In this document: piece after piece, positions 53,279-62,442 of the stretch
Layout: the number at the start of each line of letters is the position of its first letter
How positions within the stretch are numbered: the stretch's first letter is position 1
Source of the DNA: an uncultured Eubacterium sp.
GTDB taxonomy: Bacteria > Bacillota > Clostridia > Oscillospirales > Acutalibacteraceae
NCBI GenBank assembly: GCA_944385025.1
Contig: CALWVQ010000034.1
Coordinates: 1-64,000, forward strand
DNA: 64,000 nt
Reading direction: 5' to 3'
Made by a program: the position numbers and the translations under genes
Notes under the pieces: model-generated
What the model saw: only the letters and a program-made list of their open reading frames with translations
The model's database searches: none
What the model was told of the DNA's origin: nothing

Positions 53279-53776
53279 ATGAAGATTGACCTTTCAGGTT
53301 TGTTTAACAACAGCGTTAAAGAAATCCCGATTGAAGAAACGTTTGATTTCAGCGATTTTGTATACAGCACGTATACACCTATAAAAGACGGTGTTAAAGC
53401 AAAAGGAACTGTTTTTACTAAGGCTGACGTTATTAATCTTGATTTGGATGTTTGTTTTAATTTCAGCGGCTTTTGCGACAGATGTGCAGAAAGTGTGGAA
53501 AAATCATTTTCCTTTCATGTTAACAAAATCATTGTTGAAAAGCTTCAAAACGAACAGGACGGCGACGACTACATCGTTGTTAAAAACAGAACGCTGGATT
53601 TAGATGAACTTGTAAACGAAGAGGTAGTCCTCTTTCTTCCTTCAAAAATTCTTTGTAAAGATGATTGCAAAGGCTTGTGTGCTCAATGCGGCGCTAATTT
53701 AAATGTGGAAAAATGTGATTGCAAAAAGGATGTTGATCCAAGAATGGAAGCCTTATTGCAATTGCTTGATGAATAA
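53279..53776 (+). CDS. YceD family (DUF177) protein
   Basis: The 165-residue protein has the DUF177 Cys pairs: CFNFSGFCDRCAES in the middle and CKDDCKGLCAQCGANLN near the end. YceD proteins act in 23S rRNA maturation and are nearly always encoded before rpmF, as here. The start is ATG 53279 with GAGGTGG. Confidence 0.9.
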   Translation: MKIDLSGLFNNSVKEIPIEETFDFSDFVYSTYTPIKDGVKAKGTVFTKADVINLDLDVCFNFSGFCDRCAESVEKSFSFHVNKIIVEKLQNEQDGDDYIVVKNRTLDLDELVNEEVVLFLPSKILCKDDCKGLCAQCGANLNVEKCDCKKDVDPRMEALLQLLDE

Positions 53777-53812
53777 AATAAATGCTTTTAACATATTAAG
53801 GAGGCTATAAAA

Positions 53813-53995
53813 ATGGCAGTACCAGCAAGAAAAACATCAAAAGCAAGAAAGAATAAGAGAAGATCAAGTGTTTGGAAAATGGATGCTCCTACACTCGTAA
53901 AATGCTCAAATTGCGGCGGTTACACAGTATCTCACATGGTTTGCAAGAATTGCGGCTATTATAACGGTAAAGAAGTTATCAGCAAGGAAGCATAA
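53813..53995 (+). CDS. rpmF: 50S ribosomal protein L32
   Basis: The 60-residue protein begins [17 protein letters not shown] and has the zinc ribbon CSNCG...CKNCG. It retains all four Cys, so it is the zinc-binding form. AGGAGG precedes the ATG. Confidence 0.96.
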   Translation: MAVPARKTSKARKNKRRSSVWKMDAPTLVKCSNCGGYTVSHMVCKNCGYYNGKEVISKEA

Positions 53996-54010
53996 TTACA
54001 ATTTTATGAG

Positions 54011-54038
54011 GACGGACAGTTTTGTCCGTCTTTCTTGT
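54011..54038 (+). terminator. Terminator or attenuator between rpmF and der
   Basis: GACGGACA and TGTCCGTC form an 8-bp stem with a GTTT loop, followed by TTTCTTGTT. It lies 15 bases upstream of der, so der may depend on read-through. Confidence 0.7.
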
Positions 54039-54052
54039 TATGAGGTGATTTT

Positions 54053-55390
54053 ATGGCAAAATCGGTTGTTGCCGTTGTGGGAAGGCCTAATGTAGGCAAG
54101 TCAACACTTTTTAACAAGTTAATAGGAAGCAGACTTTCAATAGTTGATGATAAGCCCGGCGTAACCAGAGACAGAATTTACGGTGATTGCGAGTGGCTTA
54201 ACCATAAGTTTCTGCTTGTAGATACCGGCGGAATAGAACCGGATACGAACGATGTTATTTTAAGTCAGATGCGCCAGCAGGCTGAAATTGCAATTTCCAC
54301 CGCTGATGTAATTATTCTTGTAACTGACTTAAAAGACGGAGTTGTTGCAAGTGATTACGAGGTTGCATCTATGCTTCAAAAGAGCGGAAAGCCGATTATA
54401 CTGTGTGTAAACAAATGCGACAGCATTGGTGCTCCTGCTCCTGAATTTTATGAGTTTTACAATCTCGGTTTGGGCGACCCTATCGCTGTTTCTGCTGTTC
54501 ACGGTCACGGTACTGGCGATCTTCTTGATGAGGTTATAAAGTATCTTCCTGATACAAGCGAAGAGGATGATGATGATGATGACGAGGAAATCATTAAAGT
54601 TGCCGTTATCGGCAAGCCAAATGTAGGCAAGTCTTCACTGATTAACAGAATAACAGGCGAGAACAGAGCAATCGTATCAAACATAGCAGGGACTACAAGA
54701 GATTCAACTGATACTTTCATCGAAAACAGTTACGGTAAGTTTAATTTTATCGACACCGCAGGGCTGAGAAGAAAAAGCAAGGTTAATGACGCTATCGAAA
54801 AGTACAGTATCATAAGGGCAAGAATGGCTGTTGAACGAGCCAATGTGTGCGTTATTATGATAGATGCTGTTGAAGGTTTTACAGAGCAGGATTCAAAGGT
54901 TGCAGGTATTGCGCTGGAACAGGGTAAAGCCTGTATAATTGTGGTTAATAAATGGGATGCTGTTGAAAAAGACGGCAACACTATGAATGAATACAGAAAA
55001 AAACTTGAGAATGATTTTTCGTTTATGAGTTTTGCTCCCATTATGTTTATTTCTGCAAAAACAGGGCAGAGAATTGACAGACTTTTTGAGATGATTGTGT
55101 TTGTTCACTCTCAAAATTCAATGCGTATTTCCACGGGTAAGCTTAACGACGTGCTTGCAGGGGCAACTGCCCGTGTTCAGCCGCCCACCGATAAAGGAAA
55201 GCGCCTTAAAATATACTATATGACTCAGGCGTCAACAAGACCGCCGACATTTGTATTTTTCGTTAATAATGCTGAATTGTTCCATTTTTCATATCAGCGT
55301 TATCTCGAAAATCAAATCAGAGAAGTTTTCGGTCTTGACGGCACCCCTGTCAGATTTATCATCAGAGAGAGAAATGAGGGCAAAAAATAA
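54053..55390 (+). CDS. der: Ribosome-associated GTPase Der (EngA)
   Basis: The 445-residue protein has two tandem GTPase domains (GRPNVGKST at the start and GKPNVGKSS near residue 185) and a C-terminal KH-like domain. The linker between the domains is very acidic (EEDDDDDDEE), as in other Der proteins. It is needed for 50S assembly. The stop overlaps the plsY start. Confidence 0.96.
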   Translation: MAKSVVAVVGRPNVGKSTLFNKLIGSRLSIVDDKPGVTRDRIYGDCEWLNHKFLLVDTGGIEPDTNDVILSQMRQQAEIAISTADVIILVTDLKDGVVASDYEVASMLQKSGKPIILCVNKCDSIGAPAPEFYEFYNLGLGDPIAVSAVHGHGTGDLLDEVIKYLPDTSEEDDDDDDEEIIKVAVIGKPNVGKSSLINRITGENRAIVSNIAGTTRDSTDTFIENSYGKFNFIDTAGLRRKSKVNDAIEKYSIIRARMAVERANVCVIMIDAVEGFTEQDSKVAGIALEQGKACIIVVNKWDAVEKDGNTMNEYRKKLENDFSFMSFAPIMFISAKTGQRIDRLFEMIVFVHSQNSMRISTGKLNDVLAGATARVQPPTDKGKRLKIYYMTQASTRPPTFVFFVNNAELFHFSYQRYLENQIREVFGLDGTPVRFIIRERNEGKK

Positions 55391-56076
55391 TGCCGGCTGT
55401 TTTAGAAACTATTTCTAAAGAATTATTTGCAGGAGTTCTGCTGATAGTTGTATCATCATATCTTTTGGGAAGCCTTAATTTCGGCGTTATTTTATCAAAT
55501 CACTTTGCAAAAGATGATGTGAGAAATCACGGAAGCGGTAATGCAGGCACAACAAATATGTTGCGTAGTTACGGTAAAAAGCTTGCGCTTGTTACTATTT
55601 TGGGCGATATGGTAAAGGTAGCAGTTTCAATACTAATTGCCTACGCAATTCTCAAATTACTCGGCATTTATGATGTGCTTGAGCAGAATTTCGGAAATGA
55701 GTATCAAGTTTACGTAAAGTCTTTTTCAGGATTTTTCTGCGTACTTGGTCATATTTTCCCTTGTTATTTTAAGTTCAGAGGCGGCAAAGGTGTTGCCACT
55801 TCCGGCGGAATGGTGTTTATTATTGACTGGAGGATAGGACTTATTCTTCTTGCTATACTCATTCTCATTGTTTTAGTAACAAGGTACGTTTCCCTTGGCA
55901 GTATTATCATTGCGCTTCTTTATCCCGTGTTTATCTACCTTTTTTATAAGAGTTTTGTGCTTACGCTGATTGCAGTTGTATTTACTCTTATTGTTGTTAT
56001 TGCTCATAGGGGAAATTTAAAAAAGCTTATAAATCATACTGAAAACAAAATCAGTTTCAGCAAGTCAAAAAAATAA
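55390..56076 (+). CDS. plsY: Acyl-phosphate glycerol-3-phosphate acyltransferase
   Basis: PlsY makes lysophosphatidic acid from acyl-phosphate. The 228-residue membrane protein has the signature loops GSGNAGTTNMLR, GHIFPCYFKFRGGKGVAT and the C-terminal HRGNLKKL. It is slightly longer than usual, with an insert around residues 90-108. It begins in the der stop codon (TAATG). Confidence 0.93.
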   Translation: MPAVLETISKELFAGVLLIVVSSYLLGSLNFGVILSNHFAKDDVRNHGSGNAGTTNMLRSYGKKLALVTILGDMVKVAVSILIAYAILKLLGIYDVLEQNFGNEYQVYVKSFSGFFCVLGHIFPCYFKFRGGKGVATSGGMVFIIDWRIGLILLAILILIVLVTRYVSLGSIIIALLYPVFIYLFYKSFVLTLIAVVFTLIVVIAHRGNLKKLINHTENKISFSKSKK

Positions 56077-56087
56077 GTAAAAAAATA

Positions 56088-56115
56088 AGCACCGAGTAAT
56101 CGGTGCTGTTTTTTA
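56088..56115. terminator. Bidirectional terminator between plsY and rpmB
   Basis: AGCACCGA and TCGGTGCT form an 8-bp stem with a GTAA loop. It is flanked by an A run on the left and TTTTTT on the right. Confidence 0.85.
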
Positions 56116-56124
56116 TGGGAAATA

Positions 56125-56310
56125 TTATGCTCTTTCAACCTTACCTGAGCGAAGGCATCTTGTGCATACATTAACTCTTTTAGGAGAGCCGTTTACAATA
56201 GCCTTAACTTTTTTAATGTTTGGTTTCCAAGTTCTGTTTGATCTTCTGTGTGAGTGAGAAACCTTGATGCCGAAAGATACGTCTTTTCCGCAGTATTCAC
56301 ATTTTGCCAT
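56125..56310 (-). CDS. rpmB: 50S ribosomal protein L28
   Basis: The 61-residue protein begins MAKCEYCGKDVSFGIKVSHS and has the second Cys pair in VCTRCLRSGKV, so it is the zinc-binding form. In Bacillus subtilis rpmB follows spoVM; here it has moved beside recA on the opposite strand. AGGAGGTG precedes the ATG. Confidence 0.95.
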   Translation of the reverse strand: MAKCEYCGKDVSFGIKVSHSHRRSNRTWKPNIKKVKAIVNGSPKRVNVCTRCLRSGKVERA

Positions 56311-56346
56311 TTGCGAACACCTCCTTAAATATTTAGAACAGTTGGT

Positions 56347-56375
56347 ATAATATCACAAGTTAAAACAAAAAGCAA
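56347..56375 (-). promoter_or_regulatory. Sigma-A promoter for rpmB
   Basis: On the minus strand TTGCTT (56375-56370) and TATTAT (56352-56347) are 17 bases apart, 36 bases before the ATG. Confidence 0.6.
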
Positions 56376-56422
56376 GAGTTTTTTTACTCTTTTTTCAAAA
56401 AGTCCTAATTTTAGTATAACTA

Positions 56423-56451
56423 TTGATTTATTATACAATATATAGTATAAT
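56423..56451 (+). promoter_or_regulatory. recA promoter
   Basis: TTGATT (56423-56428) and TATAAT (56446-56451) are 17 bases apart, 29 bases before the recA ATG. No classical Firmicutes SOS box (GAAC-N4-GTTC) is seen. Confidence 0.75.
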
Positions 56452-56456
56452 AAATC
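56425..56456. repeat. 12-bp inverted repeat across the recA promoter
   Basis: GATTTATTATAC (56425-56436) and GTATAATAAATC (56445-56456) are perfect inverted copies with an 8-base gap, spanning -35 to just beyond -10. It may be an operator for the damage regulator of this lineage; the AT-richness makes chance possible. Confidence 0.5.
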
Positions 56457-56480
56457 AGATAAATTTTAGGAGGATATTCT

Positions 56481-57611
56481 ATGGCTTCAGATAAGAAAAC
56501 TGCATTAGAATCCGCAATGAAACAAATTGAAAAAAAGTACGGCGCAGGCGCAGTTATGCGTTTGGGCGAAAACGCTAATTTAAAAGTTGATGCTATATCG
56601 ACTGGCTCCTTAACACTTGATATTGCAACAGGTATAGGAGGTCTTCCAAAGGGAAGAATTGTTGAGATTTACGGTCCTGAATCAAGCGGTAAAACTACTC
56701 TGGCACTTCACTGTATTGCAGAGGCTCAAAAGGCCGGAGGCGAGGCAGCGTTCATAGATGCAGAACACGCTCTCGACCCGATTTATGCCGCTAACTTAGG
56801 AGTTGACGTTGATTCTCTCCTTGTATCTCAGCCAGATTACGGTGAGCAGGCTCTTGAGATTACGGAACAGCTTGTAAGCAGCGGCGCTGTTGACATTATT
56901 GTTGTCGACTCTGTTGCGGCACTTGTTCCTAAAAGCGAAATCGAAGGTGATATGGGTGACAGCCACGTTGGTCAGCACGCAAGACTTATGTCACAGGCTC
57001 TTCGTAAACTTGCAGGTACTGTTAATAAAACAAATTGCATAATTATTTTTATAAATCAGCTTCGTGAAAAAATCGGTGTTGTTTACGGCAATCCTGAGGT
57101 TACTACAGGCGGACGTGCATTAAAATTCTATGCTTCAATCAGAATTGACGTGCGTAAGGCAGAGCAGCTTAAAAGCGGCACAGAGATTTTAGGCTCAAGA
57201 ACAAAATGTAAAATAGTTAAAAACAAGGTTGCTCCTCCGTTTAAGTCTGCGGAATTTGATATTATGTACGGTACAGGTATCAGCAAAGAGGGCGAAATTC
57301 TCGATATGGCTGTTGAGTACGACATAATACATAAAGGCGGCTCTTGGTTCTCCTATGGTGATGAAAGACTGGGCCAGGGCAGAGACAACGTAAAAGCTAT
57401 AATTAAAAACGACCCTGAGTTTGCCGCTAAACTTGAAAAAGAGATAAAAGAAAAACTTGCTGAAATTCAGGAACAGTCAAATCAAAAGTATAGACCAAAA
57501 GCAGCGCCGATGGCAACTACCGATGCAGACGAAACAGTAAGCAAGCCTGCAACAACACGTGCCGCTGCTAAAGCAAAACTTGACATTGCAGTTGAGGACG
57601 ACGAAGATTAA
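56481..57611 (+). CDS. recA: Recombinase RecA
   Basis: RecA forms the DNA strand-exchange filament and triggers SOS cleavage. The 376-residue protein has Walker [10 protein letters not shown], the IDAEHALDP block, the [14 protein letters not shown] Walker B, and the [12 protein letters not shown] signature. The C-terminus is acidic. AGGAGG precedes ATG 56481. recX follows in the stop codon. Confidence 0.97.
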   Translation: MASDKKTALESAMKQIEKKYGAGAVMRLGENANLKVDAISTGSLTLDIATGIGGLPKGRIVEIYGPESSGKTTLALHCIAEAQKAGGEAAFIDAEHALDPIYAANLGVDVDSLLVSQPDYGEQALEITEQLVSSGAVDIIVVDSVAALVPKSEIEGDMGDSHVGQHARLMSQALRKLAGTVNKTNCIIIFINQLREKIGVVYGNPEVTTGGRALKFYASIRIDVRKAEQLKSGTEILGSRTKCKIVKNKVAPPFKSAEFDIMYGTGISKEGEILDMAVEYDIIHKGGSWFSYGDERLGQGRDNVKAIIKNDPEFAAKLEKEIKEKLAEIQEQSNQKYRPKAAPMATTDADETVSKPATTRAAAKAKLDIAVEDDED

Positions 57612-58219
57612 TGATAATAACTCATCAAAGGGGCAGGGGAAACAAAGTTCACCTGCTTCTTGACGGCGAATATACTATTACCACAGATATTAATTTCTGG
57701 ATGGATAATTACATAATCGACGGTACTGACATTTCCGAGGAAGAATGGGAAAATCTTGTAAGCGGTATTAATTACAAAAAAGCATTAAACAAATGTGCAG
57801 ACTTTTTATCAAGAAGGGAACATTCGGTTAAAGAGCTTAAAGTTAAGCTGATGCGTACCGTTGATGAAGAAAGTGCTCAAAAGGCAATTGACAGGTATAT
57901 TGAGGCAGGATATCTTGACGACGAACATTTTTGCAGAAGTCTTGTTGAATATATGATTAATAACAAGCATTGTTCGCTTAATCATATAAAACAGGAATGT
58001 TTTAAACGCGGTGTGGCAAGAGATATTGTTGAAAGAGTTTTGTCTGATTTTGAATTTGATAGCGTTTCGGTAATAGTTGAACTCTTAGAGAATAAATTTA
58101 AAAGTAAATTACTTGAGGATAACGGCAAAAATAAAGTAATTGCCGCTTTACAAAGAAAAGGATTTTCATATAGCGATATAAAATCTGCATTTTACAGGCT
58201 GGAAGACGATGAATTTTAA
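57611..58219 (+). CDS. recX: RecX regulatory protein
   Basis: The 202-residue, helical-repeat protein has RREHSVKELKVKL, the YIEAGYLDDEHFCRSLVEY core and the C-terminal RKGFSYSDIKSAF typical of RecX. It modulates RecA filaments. The 60-residue N-terminal beta domain is the long form found in clostridia. It starts in the recA stop codon (TAATG) and overlaps rimO by 11 bases. Confidence 0.9.
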   Translation: MIITHQRGRGNKVHLLLDGEYTITTDINFWMDNYIIDGTDISEEEWENLVSGINYKKALNKCADFLSRREHSVKELKVKLMRTVDEESAQKAIDRYIEAGYLDDEHFCRSLVEYMINNKHCSLNHIKQECFKRGVARDIVERVLSDFEFDSVSVIVELLENKFKSKLLEDNGKNKVIAALQRKGFSYSDIKSAFYRLEDDEF

Positions 58220-59528
58220 GGTTGGTATGATTTCTCTCGGCTGTCCCAAAAATCAGGTTGACGGCGAAATAATGCTTGAAAAACTGAATAGTAACGGCTT
58301 TGATATTTCACCCACTATTGAGGGCAGCGATATTATGATTATTAATACCTGCGGATTTATCGAGGACGCTAAAAAAGAGGCTATTGACACTATTCTTGAG
58401 GTTGCACAGTATAAAGAAGCCGGTCTTGTTTCGTCTATTGTGGTTACAGGCTGTCTTGCACAACGTTATCAGGATGAAATTTTAAAAGAAATGCCTGAGG
58501 TTGATGCTGTTATCGGTATTGGTGCTGACAGAGATATTGTTAAGGTCTGTCAAAAAGCCGCATTGGGCATTAAAACCAGCTTTTTTCCAAATAGAGAGTA
58601 TCTTCTCCTTGAAGGCGAAAGAATGCTTTCTACGCCTCCTCATTGGGCTTATCTTAAAATAAGTGACGGCTGCGACAATAAGTGCTCGTACTGTGCTATT
58701 CCAGGTATAAGAGGCGGTTATATAGAGCGCTCTATGGAAAGTATTATTGAAGAGGCGAAATGCCTTGCAGATAAAGGTGTAAAAGAAATTATTATAGTAG
58801 CTCAGGACACAACAAAATACGGTTTAAAACTGTATGGCGAGTATAAGCTTGCCGAGCTTTTAAAAGAACTTGTCAAGATAAGCGGTATAAAGTGGATAAG
58901 ACTTTTTTACTGTTATCCAGACAGAGTAACGGACGAACTGATAGACGTTATTGCAAAAGAAGACAAAATATGTTCATATATAGATATTCCTCTTCAGCAC
59001 TGTAATGCTGAAATACTTTCGTCTATGAACAGAAACGGTTCGTATGAAAGCCTTAAAGTTCTTTTAAACAAAATGAAGAGTAGGATTCCCGACCTGTCTT
59101 TAAGAACTACTTTTATGGTTGGTTTTCCGGGGGAAACCGATAAGCAGTTTGAAGAACTTTGTCAATTTGTCAAGGAGATTAAGTTTGACAAAATGGGTTG
59201 TTTTGCTTTTTCACCGGAAGAAGATACGCCTGCTTATGATTTTGATAATCAGATCGACGAAAGCGTGAAGGAAAGACGCGCTCAAGTCCTTATGGATATT
59301 CAGTATTCCATAACTGAAGATGCAAACAAAGATAAGATTGGAAAGGTTTATGAAGTTATAATTGATGAAGTTAGCGACGATCATTGCATCGGAAGGTCTT
59401 ATCTCGACTCGCCTGAAATTGACAGCGGAATTATCTTTAAACCGATTTCAAAGCATAATGTGGGCGAGTTTGTAAATGTTAAAATTACAAGTTATGACGG
59501 ATATGATTTGTTAGGAGAAGAAATATGA
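58209..59528 (+). CDS. rimO: Ribosomal protein S12 methylthiotransferase
   Basis: RimO adds methylthio to Asp of S12. The 439-residue protein begins KVGMISLGCPKNQVDGE, which marks RimO. It has further cluster Cys in NTCGF and TGCLAQ, the radical-SAM motif GCDNKCSYCAIP, and a TRAM domain. It ends overlapping pgsA by 4 bases. Confidence 0.95.
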   Translation: MNFKVGMISLGCPKNQVDGEIMLEKLNSNGFDISPTIEGSDIMIINTCGFIEDAKKEAIDTILEVAQYKEAGLVSSIVVTGCLAQRYQDEILKEMPEVDAVIGIGADRDIVKVCQKAALGIKTSFFPNREYLLLEGERMLSTPPHWAYLKISDGCDNKCSYCAIPGIRGGYIERSMESIIEEAKCLADKGVKEIIIVAQDTTKYGLKLYGEYKLAELLKELVKISGIKWIRLFYCYPDRVTDELIDVIAKEDKICSYIDIPLQHCNAEILSSMNRNGSYESLKVLLNKMKSRIPDLSLRTTFMVGFPGETDKQFEELCQFVKEIKFDKMGCFAFSPEEDTPAYDFDNQIDESVKERRAQVLMDIQYSITEDANKDKIGKVYEVIIDEVSDDHCIGRSYLDSPEIDSGIIFKPISKHNVGEFVNVKITSYDGYDLLGEEI

Positions 59529-60091
59529 ATTTACCAAATAGAATTACAGTATTCAGATTTTGCTGTATCCCGTTTTTAGTCGCATTTTCTTATATTGAAT
59601 TTCCGTATCACTGGGTTGCGGCTTTGCTTGTTTATTTCATCGCCTGTATGAGCGACAGGTTAGACGGCAATATTGCCCGTAAAAAAGGTCTTGTTACCGA
59701 TTTCGGAAAACTTATGGATCCTCTTTCCGATAAAAGTCTTGTGTTTGCGGCTTATCTCATTTTCGTAAATATGGGCTGGCACACAGATATTTGTATTATG
59801 CTTATGCTTGCAAGAGAATTTCTTGTTGCAGGTATAAGAATGGCTGCAGCTACAACAGGAGAGGTTATTGCCGCTAATAAATTCGGAAAATGTAAAACAT
59901 TTTTGCAGATGGCAACAACAGGTATGGTATTTTTGCTTCTGGCAATCGGAGAGGGAAAGGCAGATATAACTATGCAAACGCCGTGGCTTAACGTATACTG
60001 TACGATAGCGTTTTGGATTGTTACGGTTGTTGCCGTATTAAGCGGACTCATTTATGCCAAAGACGGCTGGCATCTTATTAAAACAAAATAA
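59525..60091 (+). CDS. pgsA: CDP-diacylglycerol-glycerol-3-phosphate 3-phosphatidyltransferase
   Basis: PgsA commits CDP-diacylglycerol to phosphatidylglycerol. The 188-residue membrane protein has the complete CDP-alcohol phosphotransferase motif, from DRLDGNIAR through G to DPLSDK, with four Asp. It begins MNLPNRITVFRF, as is typical. It is in the usual place next to the rimO/recA group. Confidence 0.94.
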   Translation: MNLPNRITVFRFCCIPFLVAFSYIEFPYHWVAALLVYFIACMSDRLDGNIARKKGLVTDFGKLMDPLSDKSLVFAAYLIFVNMGWHTDICIMLMLAREFLVAGIRMAAATTGEVIAANKFGKCKTFLQMATTGMVFLLLAIGEGKADITMQTPWLNVYCTIAFWIVTVVAVLSGLIYAKDGWHLIKTK

Positions 60092-60094
60092 ATG

Positions 60095-60122
60095 TTGCAA
60101 ATTTGGTAAAAATAGATATAAT
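60095..60122 (+). promoter_or_regulatory. Promoter of the cysE-cysS T-box transcript
   Basis: TTGCAA (60095-60100) and TATAAT (60117-60122) are 16 bases apart and lie just before the T-box leader. Confidence 0.6.
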
Positions 60123-60144
60123 AGTATTAAACAAAATATACAAA

Positions 60145-60380
60145 AACTGTGACAGAGAAAAGTAAGCAGATCACCTTCATTCAGAGAGTAAATCGTTTTG
60201 CTGTGAGATTTATATGACGGACCTGCCCAAATGCACTCTTGAGTTGCTTGGAGGAATTAAGTATTTCAAGCCGTTTAGCCGCGTTAAAGGCTTAAACTGT
60301 AATTATTGCAGTTAAGTATAAACAAGAGTGGAACCGCAGTTACTATTGCCTCTGTCATAGACAGGGGCATATTTTTTTGG
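60145..60380 (+). ncRNA. T-box leader specific for tRNA-Cys
   Basis: The conserved T-box core AGAGTGGAACCGC is at 60325-60337. Stem I can be folded. The base AGAG pairs with CTCT. The specifier loop has AGTA on its 5' side and TGC-A (60232-60235) on its 3' side. The upper arm pairs GCAG with CTGC and TAAATC with GATTTA. The specifier TGC is a Cys codon. The base N of TGGNACC is A, which pairs with discriminator U73, as found in tRNA-Cys. Uncharged tRNA-Cys should stabilise the antiterminator and allow cysE and cysS expression. The stretch holds no coding gene. Confidence 0.92.
60347..60378 (+). terminator. T-box regulated terminator
   Basis: TGCCTCTGTC and GACAGGGGCA form a 10-bp stem (one T-G pair) with an ATA loop, followed by TATTTTTTT, right after the T-box sequence. 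Confidence 0.9.
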
Positions 60381-60390
60381 AGGAAGGAAT

Positions 60391-61032
60391 ATGTTTGACT
60401 CTTTTAGAGAGGACGTTAAAAGCTTTATGGAGCACGATCCGGCAGCACGAAATCCTCTTGAGATAGTGTTGCTTTATCCCGGTTTTAAAGCGTTAAGAAG
60501 TCATAAAAAAGCAAATTGGTTTTTGCGCCATAATATGCCGTTTATTGCCAGATATATAAGTCAGCGGTGCGCTCATAAAACAGGAATAGAAATTCACCCG
60601 GGAGCCACAATCGGCAGAAGAGTTTGTATTGACCACGGCAGCGGAATTGTAATCGGCGAAACTACCGAAATCGGTGACGATGTTATAATTTATCAGGGCG
60701 TGACTTTAGGCGGTACGGGTAAGGATGTAGGAAAGCGTCACCCCACCATTGAAAGCGGCGTAATGATAGGCTCAGGCGCAAAAGTTTTAGGACCTATTAC
60801 AATTGGCAGAAACGCAAAGGTTGCCGCAGGCGCAGTTGTTGTAAAAGACGTTGAACCTAATGCTACCGTTGTTGGCGTTCCCGGTGAGGTTGTGAGAATT
60901 GACGGCGAAAGGGTTGACGACCTTGACCAAATTAATATTCCGGATCCTGTAATGAACGCAATCGAAAATAATCAGAAGAAGATTGAACTGTTAGAAGAAG
61001 AAATTGAAAAGCTGAAGGAGGGCTTAAAATGA
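60391..61032 (+). CDS. cysE: Serine O-acetyltransferase
   Basis: CysE makes O-acetylserine for CysK. The 213-residue protein has a helical N-terminal part and a left-handed beta-helix with hexapeptide repeats (IEIHPGATIGRRVCIDHGSG, and GVTLGGTGKDVGKRHPTI). It is the short bacterial form. It ends in a charged helix. GGAGG precedes the ATG. It overlaps cysS by 4 bases, and both are controlled by the T-box. Confidence 0.96.
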   Translation: MFDSFREDVKSFMEHDPAARNPLEIVLLYPGFKALRSHKKANWFLRHNMPFIARYISQRCAHKTGIEIHPGATIGRRVCIDHGSGIVIGETTEIGDDVIIYQGVTLGGTGKDVGKRHPTIESGVMIGSGAKVLGPITIGRNAKVAAGAVVVKDVEPNATVVGVPGEVVRIDGERVDDLDQINIPDPVMNAIENNQKKIELLEEEIEKLKEGLK

Positions 61033-62420
61033 GAATATTTAACACAATGACAAGACAAAAGGAAGAGTTTGTTCCTGTCGATAAAAATGAGGTTAAAATT
61101 TACGCCTGCGGTCCAACTGTATATAACTTTATTCACATAGGTAATGCAAGACCGCTTTGCGTTTTTGATGTACTCAGAAGATATCTTGAATACCGTGGTT
61201 ATAACGTTAAATTTGTTCAAAACTTTACTGACGTTGACGATAAGATTATAAAAAGAGCAAATGAAGAAGGCTTAACTTTTGAAGAAGTGTCAAAAAAATA
61301 CATTGAAGAATTTTGGACAGATGCAAAAGGATTAAACTTCAAAGAGGCAACAGTTCACCCAAAGGCTACCGAAAATATTGACGAGATTATCAATATCATC
61401 AAGACTCTTGAGGAGAAAGGCTATGCCTATGCTGTTGACGGTGATGTTTATTTCAGAACTTTAAAGTTTAAGGAGTACGGAAAGTTAAGTCATCAGCCTA
61501 TTGAAGATTTGCAGTCAGGTGCAAGAATTGCAGTAGGTGAGAAAAAAGAAGACCCACTTGACTTTGCTCTTTGGAAAGCAGCAAAAGAAGGGGAGCCTTA
61601 CTGGGAGTCACCGTGGGGCAAAGGAAGACCTGGATGGCATATTGAGTGCTCTGCTATGAACAGAAGATTTTTAGGTGAAACAATTGATATTCACTGCGGC
61701 GGTCAGGATTTGATATTCCCTCACCACGAAAATGAAATCGCACAGAGCGAATGTGCAAACGGCTGCACTTTTTCAAAATACTGGATGCACAACGGCTACA
61801 TTAACGTAGATAATGTTAAGATGAGCAAATCTCTTGGCAATTTTAAAACAGTTAGAGAAATCGCCGACGCATACGGTTATGAGGTAATCAGATATTTCCT
61901 TATTTCTTCTCACTATCGTTCACCAATCAACTATAATCTTGAGATTATAGAACAGTGCAAGTCAGCTCTTGAAAGACTTTATACCTGTCGTGAGAGCCTT
62001 GACTTTGCTCTTAAGAACACAGTTGAAGGGGATGCTGACGACGAAATCGTTAAAACATTAAACAGCAGAAGAGAACAGTTTATTACTGCAATGGATGACG
62101 ACCTCAATACTGCCGATGGTATTTCTGCTGTATTTGAATTAGTAAAGGATATTAACACAAAAATTCTTGATAAATCCGTCACCAAAGCAACCTGTCAGGC
62201 TGCCTGCGATGTTTTTGACGAGCTTTGCGGAGTTCTCGGTATTCTTTATAACAGAAAGTCTAACGACATTGACAGTGAAGTTGAGGAGCTTATAGCCAAA
62301 AGACAAGAGGCTCGTGCCAATAAGGACTGGGCAACTGCCGATAAAATCCGTGATGATTTGAAAGCAATGGGTATTATTTTAAAAGATACTCCGCAGGGAG
62401 TTACCTGGTCAAAGGAATAA
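61029..62420 (+). CDS. cysS: Cysteinyl-tRNA synthetase
   Basis: The 463-residue class I synthetase has CGPTVYNFIHIGNARP (zinc Cys and HIGH-like motif), the zinc ligands in WHIECSAM and the HHENEIAQSE block, KMSKSLGN, and a C-terminal anticodon domain. It charges tRNA-Cys, whose level its own leader senses. It overlaps the cysE end by 4 bases. Confidence 0.97.
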   Translation: MRIFNTMTRQKEEFVPVDKNEVKIYACGPTVYNFIHIGNARPLCVFDVLRRYLEYRGYNVKFVQNFTDVDDKIIKRANEEGLTFEEVSKKYIEEFWTDAKGLNFKEATVHPKATENIDEIINIIKTLEEKGYAYAVDGDVYFRTLKFKEYGKLSHQPIEDLQSGARIAVGEKKEDPLDFALWKAAKEGEPYWESPWGKGRPGWHIECSAMNRRFLGETIDIHCGGQDLIFPHHENEIAQSECANGCTFSKYWMHNGYINVDNVKMSKSLGNFKTVREIADAYGYEVIRYFLISSHYRSPINYNLEIIEQCKSALERLYTCRESLDFALKNTVEGDADDEIVKTLNSRREQFITAMDDDLNTADGISAVFELVKDINTKILDKSVTKATCQAACDVFDELCGVLGILYNRKSNDIDSEVEELIAKRQEARANKDWATADKIRDDLKAMGIILKDTPQGVTWSKE

Positions 62421-62442
62421 TCGCAATTCAGGAGGGGTAAAT

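Noticed and set aside
56373..56395. Hairpin with T run between rpmB and recA
   Set aside because: AAGAGT/ACTCTT is short and AT-rich and lies between divergent promoters, where a terminator would have no purpose.
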